Positions 1-5,136 of a stretch of 5,136 nucleotides of DNA are shown here, piece after piece. The translations under genes and the position numbers were made by a program. The stretch is from the NCBI GenBank assembly GCA_018894595.1, contig JAHIPN010000461.1:1-5136 (forward strand), given 5' to 3'. A model generated the notes under the pieces. The model ran no database searches. It worked only from the letters and a program-made list of their open reading frames with translations, and had not been told where the DNA came from. How positions within the stretch are numbered: the stretch's first letter is position 1; each line of letters begins with the position of its first letter. This DNA is from a bacterium. GTDB taxonomy: Bacteria > Atribacterota > JS1 > SB-45 > 34-128.

Positions 1-429
1 AATAATATCTTTTTTAAATAAAGGACCTAACTCTTTGATTTTTTTATTCATTTCAGTAATTAGCTCTACGAATTTTGCCCCCATATTAGGAGATATATTG
101 TAAAATTCTACCCGGGCATCATCTATACCTATTTCTGATAAGGTTTTTTTTAAATAAACAATCTTTTTTTTAGCTCGAACATCACCATCTATAAATTTAC
201 AACTATCTTCTAAACAACCCAATATCATAACCCCATCAGCACCATTTTCTAAAGCATGTAAAATATGACTTTCTTCAACCCTGCCTATACAAGAAAATGA
301 AACAATTCTAATACCTTCGGGATAGGAAAGCTTTAATGTTCCTGCCATATCCGCTGCTCGATAAGCAGAATTTTCACAACACAAAACAATTATTTGGGGT
401 ATAAATTCATTTTTATTGTTTGAATCCAT
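1..429 (-). CDS. mvhD: MvhD/FlpD-type hydrogenase iron-sulfur subunit (3' end cut by window)
   Basis: The first 143 codons of a frame that stays open to the window edge. I read this as the MvhD family, a small [2Fe-2S] protein that passes electrons between a donor enzyme and HdrA in cytoplasmic Hdr-type complexes. Family marks seen: CCENSAYRAAD (residues 17-27), SCIGRVEESH (46-55), HALENGADGVMILGC (58-72), then C77 in LEDSCKF, and SPNMGAKFVELI (113-124). The usual first motif has two cysteines as C-x2-C. Here the second is serine (S21), and an extra cysteine sits next to the first (C17-C18), a form I associate with the MvhD-like tail of QmoB, though that is from memory. Most of the family's roughly 140-160 residues are present. 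The ATG start is preceded by GGGAAGGA at a long 12 nt spacing. The gene follows the 571-residue HdrA-like gene by 53 nt, so co-transcription is likely. The family call is firm; the partner complex is inferred. Confidence 0.88.
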   Translation of the reverse strand, partial: MDSNNKNEFIPQIIVLCCENSAYRAADMAGTLKLSYPEGIRIVSFSCIGRVEESHILHALENGADGVMILGCLEDSCKFIDGDVRAKKKIVYLKKTLSEIGIDDARVEFYNISPNMGAKFVELITEMNKKIKELGPLFKKDII

Positions 430-441
430 AAATATCAATAA

Positions 442-449
442 TCCTTCCC
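442..449 (-). promoter_or_regulatory. Ribosome binding site of the mvhD gene, long spacing
   Basis: GGGAAGGA reads on the minus strand 12 nt before the ATG at 427-429. An in-frame TTG at 436-438 is closer, but it would leave only 3 nt after the site, which is too short. The ATG is therefore the better start, although the spacing is longer than for the other genes here (5-7 nt). Confidence 0.5.
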
Positions 450-482
450 ATAAATTATTGCCTTATAAATATTCATTGCTTT

Positions 483-2198
483 TTAAATCGTTTGACCTAT
501 TTCAGCCATTATCTGATCATTCTTGTACCTAGGTAGGGTTATAGCAGCAGCTGGACATTGGCTAACACATATTCCACATATCTCACAGGCAAGATCATTT
601 ACTTTAATGCTTACTTGATTAGGTGATTTACTTTCATTTAATTGTATAGCTTTATGAGGACAAACACGCATGCAAGTTAAACAAAGGGTGCATTTATCAT
701 TATCTACCATAGCCCGATCAAGATTATATCTTACCAATTTTTCTTTCAATAGATTATGTATTTCTAAAGAAGCCATTCCACTATCATCCAAAGTCTGAAT
801 AATATTCATTAATCCTCTACAAGCTCCAACTACCAATATACCTTTCCGATTAGTAAAAACAGGCTGTAAACTAATATTTTTTTGCTGATAAAATCCCTCT
901 TCATCACAACCAACTTGTAATATCTCACTCAATTTTTTACTACCTGATGCGGGTATTATCTGTTCTTCCAATACTAACAAATCACAAGAAATTATAAGTT
1001 CTTTCCCTTCATCATAAAAATCCTTTCCTAAGAGAGAATCATATAAAGAAACATCTATTTTATCTGTGCTTGCTTCGGATTTTATCTCTGGCTTTTTTTG
1101 GTCATATTTCAAAAAGATTATTCCTTTCTCTTGTGCTTGCTGGTATAATTCCTCTAAACCTTCTTCAGCAACATAGACATTTTTGCAAAGGATATAGACT
1201 TGAATTTTATATTTTGTAGCCAGAATCAAGGCCTGATTTAAAAGTCTATCTCCCTCTAATCTCTGATCATCACCAATTATTCCACTGATAAAACAGATAG
1301 TATTAATACCATTAAGACCTGCTTTTTTAAAATTCATTAGCTTTCCCAGCTGAGATTGAGTTATTACCAATGATGATAAATCAATTCCATATTTTTCTGA
1401 AGGAAAATAACTTTGACAACCTGTAGCTAATACCACAGCTCCTACATTAAGACTTTTTCTTTCTCTCCTTTTATCTTTATCTTTAATTTCAATAGTTGCT
1501 TTAAAATTGCCCACTGCTCCTTCTAACTTAATTAATTCAGCCTGAGTAAAAACTTGTATTTGTTGGTTATTATTAACTTCTTCTATTTTTTTGTTTACCA
1601 GTTCTTTTAGATTAATATTGGTTTGCTTATATTTAAATAAAGACTCAGAATTAACATTTCCTCCTAAAAAAGATTCTCGCTCTAACAAAACCACTGGATG
1701 ACCTAATTTAGACAAATTGATAGTAGTTTGTAAACCAGCTACTCCTCCTCCAATAACTAAAGCATTTTGCTTAATTTTTACTGTCTTTGAAGCAATAGAT
1801 TGTTGCAACTTTATTCTTCTTAAGGCACCCTTTATTAAATCAATGGCGCTTTTTGTAGCACTCCTTTTTCCTTTATAAGTCATATCGCACTGCTCTCTCA
1901 AATTAACCAATGATATCAAGTTAAAATTTAACCCTGCCTCTTCTAAAGCTTTTCTAAAAAAAGTACCTTTTAATTGAGGGGAACAAGCCGCTACTATTAC
2001 TCCATTTAAATTATTATCTTTAATTTTCTTTTTAAAGCCAATCAATATTTCAGGTTTACATAAAAAGCTATTTTCCTCAATTAATTCAACTTCGTTAAAG
2101 CTTTTGAAGTAATCTATTATTTCTTTAAAGTTAATTGTTTTAGAAATAGTATTCCCACAACTACAAAGGAAAATACCTATTTTCTTTCTTTGATGCAT
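483..2198 (-). CDS. hdrA: HdrA-like FAD/iron-sulfur protein (N-terminal HdrA domain, FAD domain, C-terminal ferredoxin)
   Basis: A 571-residue, probably cytoplasmic flavoprotein of the heterodisulfide reductase subunit A family, the electron-splitting hub of Hdr/Qmo-type complexes. Domains in order: an HdrA N-terminal domain at about 1-130, with CSCGNTI (12-18), AACSPQLKGTFF (70-81) and NLREQC (99-104); an FAD-binding Rossmann fold with IGGGVAGL (149-156), LLERESFLGGNV (171-182) and VLATG (256-260); an HdrA-type end to the flavin domain at VVGACRGLMNIIQ (456-468); and two [4Fe-4S] motifs, C503/C506/C509/C513 and C538/C541/C544/C548. It is shorter than methanogen HdrA (about 650 or more residues). 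It lacks both the ferredoxin domain normally inserted in the FAD domain and the CVGSR...CSRVCC cluster motif; the matching stretch reads ICFISGIIGDDQRLEG (301-316). The ATG has AAGGAGA at 2206-2212, 7 nt away. It resembles the HdrA part of QmoB. Neighbours are the QmoA-like gene 146 nt upstream and mvhD 53 nt downstream. Family certain; electron partners unknown. Confidence 0.9.
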   Translation of the reverse strand: MHQRKKIGIFLCSCGNTISKTINFKEIIDYFKSFNEVELIEENSFLCKPEILIGFKKKIKDNNLNGVIVAACSPQLKGTFFRKALEEAGLNFNLISLVNLREQCDMTYKGKRSATKSAIDLIKGALRRIKLQQSIASKTVKIKQNALVIGGGVAGLQTTINLSKLGHPVVLLERESFLGGNVNSESLFKYKQTNINLKELVNKKIEEVNNNQQIQVFTQAELIKLEGAVGNFKATIEIKDKDKRRERKSLNVGAVVLATGCQSYFPSEKYGIDLSSLVITQSQLGKLMNFKKAGLNGINTICFISGIIGDDQRLEGDRLLNQALILATKYKIQVYILCKNVYVAEEGLEELYQQAQEKGIIFLKYDQKKPEIKSEASTDKIDVSLYDSLLGKDFYDEGKELIISCDLLVLEEQIIPASGSKKLSEILQVGCDEEGFYQQKNISLQPVFTNRKGILVVGACRGLMNIIQTLDDSGMASLEIHNLLKEKLVRYNLDRAMVDNDKCTLCLTCMRVCPHKAIQLNESKSPNQVSIKVNDLACEICGICVSQCPAAAITLPRYKNDQIMAEIGQTI

Positions 2199-2278
2199 AA
2201 TAATTTCTCCTTAAAAAGATTTAAACAATCAAATATAGCTTTTAGTGTATATATAGTTATTGATGATTATTTTAAAAC

Positions 2279-2308
2279 TTATCTTTTAAATTTTTATCTT
2301 TTAAATTT
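2279..2308. repeat. Two exact tandem copies of a 15-bp AT-rich unit
   Basis: The unit TTATCTTTTAAATTT (plus strand) occurs at 2279-2293 and again at 2294-2308 without mismatch. A second small direct repeat, TATGCT, follows at 2315-2320 and 2322-2327. Both lie in the 146-nt spacer between the two HdrA-like genes. This looks like replication slippage in an A/T-only spacer. I see no hairpin with a T-tract or other clear signal in the spacer, apart from the ribosome binding site at 2206-2212. Confidence 0.7.
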
Positions 2309-2344
2309 TAATTTTATGCTCTATGCTTTTTATTTTTAACTACT

Positions 2345-3613
2345 CTATTCTTTATTCTTTAAAGTCTTTAAAAACAATATAACTTCTAAGGCTGCATTTT
2401 CAGCATTAGCTATACACTCACTAATACCCTTTGGTCCTTGACAAGTTCCCGCTGCAAATATTCCTTTTTGGCTAGTCTTAATAACTTGCATAGAATCAGG
2501 GCTTTCACAAAATCCACTATCTTTTATCCATATATCTAAATTTTCTGCTAATTTTTCAAATTTAGTACCAGGATTCAAAGCAATAGACAGAACAGCTAAA
2601 TCAAAATACTTTTTTTTAATAGTTCCATCCTGGGGGTCTTCATATCTTATCTTAATTTTCCCTTCTTTGTCCTGGCTAATTTGAGAAGGAGTAGATCTGA
2701 GATACTGAATATCATAATCTTCTTTGCATTCATTAAAAAATTTAGTAAATCCTTTACCAAAAGGTTGAATATCCATATAAAATATCGAAACTTCTACTTT
2801 TGAATCTTGTTCTTTCAAAAAACGAGCCATTTTCATACCATAGGCACAACATACTCGAGAGCAATTTGGATTATTAATACTCCTATCCCTACTTCCCACA
2901 CATTGGATAATAGCAATCTTTCTTGCTCTTCTTTTATCTGAAGGTCGAAAAACATAACCCTTAGTATAAATCTGTTTTTCTAATTCTGTAGCAGTTATTA
3001 CATTCTTATTTATCCCATATCCATATTCGACCTTTATCTTAGGATCCCAGGGCTCAAAGCCAGTAGCAATAACAATAGCAGAAATATTAGATAAAATTTC
3101 TTTTTGAATTTTATGACTAAAACTAATCGCTCCAAAAGGACAATTATCCACACAAATATAACATTCTGTATTCTGAAAATTTAAACAGTGCTCTGTACTA
3201 AGTGAATAGACACGGGGAATAGATTGAGGATGGGAAACAGATATTGCTGAAGAAGGACACAATTTTTCACAAAGACTACACCCCTGACATTTATCAGGAT
3301 CTATAAATGGTACTTCTTTTTTCAAAGTAACTTCAAAATTCTTTTCTTTTCTCTTCACTTCTTCTATTTCAGAATTAGCCTTAAAAAATATATTAGAAAA
3401 ATACCCTTCTGTATCTTTTACTTTCCTCTGCAATAAACATACGGAACATTCATTACAACTCTCTACACCTTTACAACCGTAAGATAATGCTTGCCCACCT
3501 ATATAGGATTCTTTTTCTACTAAATATGCTTTAATACTATTTTCTGCAAGTCGCTGAGCTACCGTAATTCCCGCAATACCTGCGCCAATTACCAAAACAG
3601 ACGAATTAGGCAA
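2345..3613 (-). CDS. HdrA/QmoA-like FAD/iron-sulfur oxidoreductase with inserted ferredoxin domain
   Basis: A 422-residue flavoprotein of the HdrA family, about the length of QmoA (roughly 400 residues) and well below full HdrA. Seen in order: an FAD-binding motif VLVIGAGIAGI (6-16) at the extreme N-terminus, so the HdrA N-terminal domain is absent; VEKESYIGGQ (32-41); a cysteine motif CNECSVCLLQ (53-62), like the NDCSxCIL motif of HdrA; an inserted ferredoxin with C109/C112/C115/C119 and C143/C151/C154/C158; VIATGFEPWD (181-190); the HdrA cluster motif CVGSRD (238-243) with CSRVCC (251-256), spaced C-x12-C-x3-CC; DIQPFGKGF (281-289); and GTCQGPKGISEC (389-400) near the end. There is no C-terminal ferredoxin. 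The start is TTG, chosen because AGGGAGGA sits 5 nt before it and the Rossmann motif follows at once. It lies between the corrinoid gene (86 nt upstream) and the longer HdrA-like gene. I infer it pairs with that protein in one electron-transfer complex. QmoA-like or simply HdrA-like are both acceptable names. Confidence 0.9.
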   Translation of the reverse strand: MPNSSVLVIGAGIAGITVAQRLAENSIKAYLVEKESYIGGQALSYGCKGVESCNECSVCLLQRKVKDTEGYFSNIFFKANSEIEEVKRKEKNFEVTLKKEVPFIDPDKCQGCSLCEKLCPSSAISVSHPQSIPRVYSLSTEHCLNFQNTECYICVDNCPFGAISFSHKIQKEILSNISAIVIATGFEPWDPKIKVEYGYGINKNVITATELEKQIYTKGYVFRPSDKRRARKIAIIQCVGSRDRSINNPNCSRVCCAYGMKMARFLKEQDSKVEVSIFYMDIQPFGKGFTKFFNECKEDYDIQYLRSTPSQISQDKEGKIKIRYEDPQDGTIKKKYFDLAVLSIALNPGTKFEKLAENLDIWIKDSGFCESPDSMQVIKTSQKGIFAAGTCQGPKGISECIANAENAALEVILFLKTLKNKE

Positions 3614-3618
3614 AATAA

Positions 3619-3626
3619 TCCTCCCT
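3619..3626 (-). promoter_or_regulatory. Ribosome binding site that fixes a TTG start
   Basis: AGGGAGGA reads on the minus strand and is followed by TTATT and then TTG (3611-3613). No in-frame ATG lies nearby, and the FAD-binding glycine motif begins about nine residues in. The strong purine site with 5-nt spacing therefore supports TTG as the true start. Confidence 0.75.
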
Positions 3627-3699
3627 CAAATAAATCTCCCTAATTGATTGCCATACTAAATTGAAAATTAATGGTTTCTGTATAAAAATATATAAATTT

Positions 3700-4332
3700 T
3701 TAGGCAATAAAGGTTTTTGCCTTATCTACTGCAGAAGCAGCATCAGGAGAATATCCATCTGCCCCTATTTGATCAGCATAATTTTGAGTAATTGGTGCCC
3801 CTCCTATCATTATTTTTACTTTATCCCTTAATCCTGCAACATCGAGCGCCTTTATTACATCCACCATATTAACCATGGTAGTGGTTAAAAGGGCAGACAT
3901 CCCTATTATATTAGGTTGATGTTCTTTTACAGCTTCCACAAATTTTTCAGCAGAGACATCTACTCCTAAATCTACAACTTCAAAACCTGCTCCTTCTAAC
4001 ATCATTTTTACCAAATTTTTCCCAATATCATGCAAATCTCCCTTTACCGTGCCTATTGCTACCGTACCTATATTTTTTACTCCTGCTTCAGTTAACTTGG
4101 GCCGCAGGATACTCATCCCTGCATGCATTGCTCGAGCAGCAATTAAAACTTCCGGAACATACACTTCATTTTTCTTAAATTTCGCGCCAATAATATCCAT
4201 CCCTTTAATTAAACCATTTTCTAAGATATCCTTAGGTAATAAATTCTCCTCCAAAGCTTGTTTAACAAGTTCTTCTACTTTTTTTGCATCTCCTCTTTGC
4301 AAAGCCTCAGATACATTATTTAAATCTACCAT
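3700..4332 (-). CDS. Methyltransferase cognate corrinoid (B12-binding) protein, MtaC/MtbC/MttC family
   Basis: A 210-residue methyl-carrier protein, close to the usual length for this family. It binds a corrinoid whose cobalt takes a methyl group from a substrate-specific methyltransferase and hands it to a second methyltransferase. Residues about 1-85 form the helical cap domain (NGLIKGMDIIGAKF at 39-52, and VPEVLIAARAMHAGM at 59-73). Residues about 88-210 are the B12-binding Rossmann domain with all three signature parts: D99-L-H101-D-I-G104 in GTVKGDLHDIGKNLV (H101 is the predicted lower cobalt ligand), S146-A-L148 and G177-G178. No signal peptide is seen, so it acts in the cytoplasm. AGGAGG at 4340-4345 lies 7 nt before the ATG, a strong site that fits a well-expressed protein. 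The methyl donor (methylamines, methanol, glycine betaine or methoxy compounds) cannot be told from this protein alone, and no partner methyltransferase is in the window. It leads a run of HdrA-like and mvhD genes, suggesting that methyl transfer is tied to their redox chemistry. Confidence 0.93.
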   Translation of the reverse strand: MVDLNNVSEALQRGDAKKVEELVKQALEENLLPKDILENGLIKGMDIIGAKFKKNEVYVPEVLIAARAMHAGMSILRPKLTEAGVKNIGTVAIGTVKGDLHDIGKNLVKMMLEGAGFEVVDLGVDVSAEKFVEAVKEHQPNIIGMSALLTTTMVNMVDVIKALDVAGLRDKVKIMIGGAPITQNYADQIGADGYSPDAASAVDKAKTFIA

Positions 4333-4339
4333 AATAGAA

Positions 4340-4345
4340 CCTCCT
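4340..4345 (-). promoter_or_regulatory. Strong ribosome binding site of the corrinoid protein gene
   Basis: A perfect AGGAGG on the minus strand, 7 nt before the ATG at 4330-4332. It is the best match to the 16S rRNA tail in the window. The region upstream (about 4346-4440) is nearly all A/T, so many -10-like stretches exist and no single promoter can be picked with confidence. Confidence 0.8.
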
Positions 4346-4472
4346 ATATTTATTAAAATTTGATATAATTTTATAAAACAAAAAACATTAATGCTATAGA
4401 TATAATTGCATTATTAGGTAAAATCTTGCTTTTCTTAATACTATTTAGAATCAGACTAAACAGAGGATAATT

Positions 4473-4519
4473 AAAAAATAAAACAATAGAAAAAACCAAT
4501 TTTTCCTATTGTTTTATTT
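4473..4519 (-). terminator. Hairpin with T-tract, probable intrinsic terminator
   Basis: Arms 4476-4489 (AAATAAAACAATAG) and 4506-4519 are perfect inverted repeats of 14 bp. Five further A-T pairs (4490-4494 with 4500-4504) extend the stem past a single bulged C at 4505, leaving a five-base loop. Read on the minus strand, the hairpin runs into six T at 4473-4478, as expected for termination of transcripts coming from the oxidoreductase gene side. The stem is AT-rich, so its strength is uncertain, and it lies about 290 nt after the porB stop. It would separate porB from the corrinoid/HdrA run. Confidence 0.6.
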
Positions 4520-4812
4520 AAACTCGCCTTTGTATCTCCCAACTTGTAACCCATCTAATCTAATTTTACTTCTATTTATAATCGATTTCAAAGGATGCTA
4601 TTCCCCAGTCAGTGATAATTTAGCTACAATTTCCTTAGTAGTATTTAATTAATAATTTGTTTCTTTACTTTTACTTTCTAAAGCTACACGAAAGAAATAA
4701 ACACCTATCAGATAATCCAAGCAAACACTAAATCAAAACGTTATAAAAATTCTCGATATCTTATATTAATCTTTTACAAGCTTTAAACTAAATTACTAAT
4801 CAGTAAAAAAAA
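4520..4812. other. Gene-free stretch between the porB stop and the terminator
   Basis: No intact gene, tRNA or recognisable riboswitch is seen here. On the minus strand one frame (about 4514-4732) reads protein-like but is broken by TAA at 4649-4651 and TAG at 4598-4600. Its pieces include YLIGVYFFRVALESKSKE, then TTKEIVAKLSLTGE, then HPLKSIINRSKIRLDG. It ends just inside the hairpin. It could be a decayed gene or chance in AT-rich DNA, and I do not recognise a family. Confidence 0.35.
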
Positions 4813-5136
4813 TTATTTTTCTCCACATTTGGCCAGTAATTTTTCCCAATTCTTATCTATCTCTTCTTGGATCTCTTTGATTATATGCTCATTCTCTGAG
4901 CTAAAGAGATGTTTATACCTATCCTGGGCTTCCATCCACTCTCTAATAGGTTTTCTTTCTTTTGGTTTATAATTTAATTTCCATACTCCGTTCTCTACCT
5001 CGTATAAAGGCCAGAAATTAGTCTGTACTGCAAGTTTGGATATTTTAATAGTATCTTTAGAATCAAATCTCCATCCACGTGGGCAAGGAGATAAGACATT
5101 AATGAAAGCTGGTCCATCGGTATAGAAAGCCTTACG
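4813..5136 (-). CDS. porB: Pyruvate/2-oxoacid:ferredoxin oxidoreductase beta subunit (C-terminal part)
   Basis: The last 107 codons and stop of a gene whose 5' part lies beyond the window. This subunit holds thiamine diphosphate and a [4Fe-4S] cluster in the cytoplasmic enzyme that links pyruvate, CoA and ferredoxin with acetyl-CoA and CO2. In the visible part, GPAFINVLSPCPRGWRFD (residues 8-25 of the fragment) is a hallmark of the PorB family; its cysteine (C18) corresponds, as I understand the family, to the last ligand of the cluster near the thiamine cofactor. It is followed by LAVQTNFWPLYEVENGVWKL and by the typical KP-x3-RKPI and DRYKHL segments, ending in a charged helix. This matches the C-terminal tail of separate-subunit enzymes rather than the fused single-chain form. 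A related substrate such as 2-oxoisovalerate cannot be ruled out from this end. It is separated from the corrinoid gene by 480 nt with a terminator, so it is probably the end of a por operon. Confidence 0.9.
   Translation of the reverse strand, partial: RKAFYTDGPAFINVLSPCPRGWRFDSKDTIKISKLAVQTNFWPLYEVENGVWKLNYKPKERKPIREWMEAQDRYKHLFSSENEHIIKEIQEEIDKNWEKLLAKCGEK

Noticed and set aside
4049..4363. A 104-codon open frame on the plus strand
   Set aside because: It lies antisense over the corrinoid protein gene, whose three B12-binding motifs are intact. Its translation has no recognisable domain, so it is a shadow frame.
4598..4600. In-frame TAG near a corrinoid protein gene, considered as a pyrrolysine codon of an MttB-type methyltransferase
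   Set aside because: The same frame also has a TAA at 4649-4651 and is too short and unlike MttB, so readthrough is not supported.
4580..4625. A CACTG and TGGGGAA stretch on the minus strand, recalling parts of a cobalamin riboswitch upstream of a B12-binding protein gene
   Set aside because: The conserved B12-box (AGTCAGGAGACCTGCC-like) and the CCCGCAACTG segment are absent. The probable terminator also lies between this stretch and the corrinoid gene.
4795..4812. Short palindrome TACTGATTAGTA right after the porB stop as a terminator
   Set aside because: The stem is only four base pairs and no T-tract follows it on the minus strand. The T-run lies before it.

Overview
This is an AT-rich window (roughly one third G+C by eye) in which every supported gene lies on the minus strand. 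In transcription order, from high to low coordinates, it holds: the 3' end of a pyruvate (2-oxoacid):ferredoxin oxidoreductase beta subunit (4813-5136); a gene-poor spacer of 480 nt with one hairpin terminator (4473-4519); a complete corrinoid (B12-binding) methyl-carrier protein (3700-4332); a short HdrA/QmoA-like flavoprotein that starts at TTG (2345-3613); a second, differently built HdrA-like flavoprotein (483-2198); and the 5' part of an MvhD/FlpD-type iron-sulfur subunit that runs off the window edge (1-429).

The gene content points to a strict anaerobe using ferredoxin and C1-corrinoid chemistry, such as an acetogen-like or methyl-group-metabolising organism. AGGAGG-type ribosome binding sites and a TTG start suit a bacterium. 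AT-rich anaerobic lineages such as Atribacterota-like or Halanaerobiales-like bacteria would fit, but the sequence here does not fix the phylum.

The four downstream genes look like one functional unit. The corrinoid protein would carry a methyl group between a substrate-specific methyltransferase and an acceptor such as tetrahydrofolate. The two HdrA-like proteins plus MvhD form the flavin/iron-sulfur core of an Hdr- or Qmo-type electron-transfer complex. In the HdrA/Mvh and MetFV-Hdr-MvhD systems, such cores couple NAD(P)H, ferredoxin, hydrogen, or methylene-tetrahydrofolate chemistry. The partner subunits that would name the complex (HdrB/HdrC, QmoC, MetF/MetV, hydrogenase) are not in the window and would most likely lie beyond position 1.

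The most notable point is how the domains are shared out. The 422-residue protein has the FAD domain, the inserted 2x[4Fe-4S] ferredoxin domain and the C-x12-C-x3-CC cluster motif. The 571-residue protein has the HdrA N-terminal domain and the C-terminal 2x[4Fe-4S] ferredoxin, but lacks the inserted ferredoxin and that cluster motif. Followed by a separate mvhD, the order matches QmoA-QmoB, with QmoB present as two genes. It sits beside a corrinoid protein, and no sulfate-reduction gene is visible.
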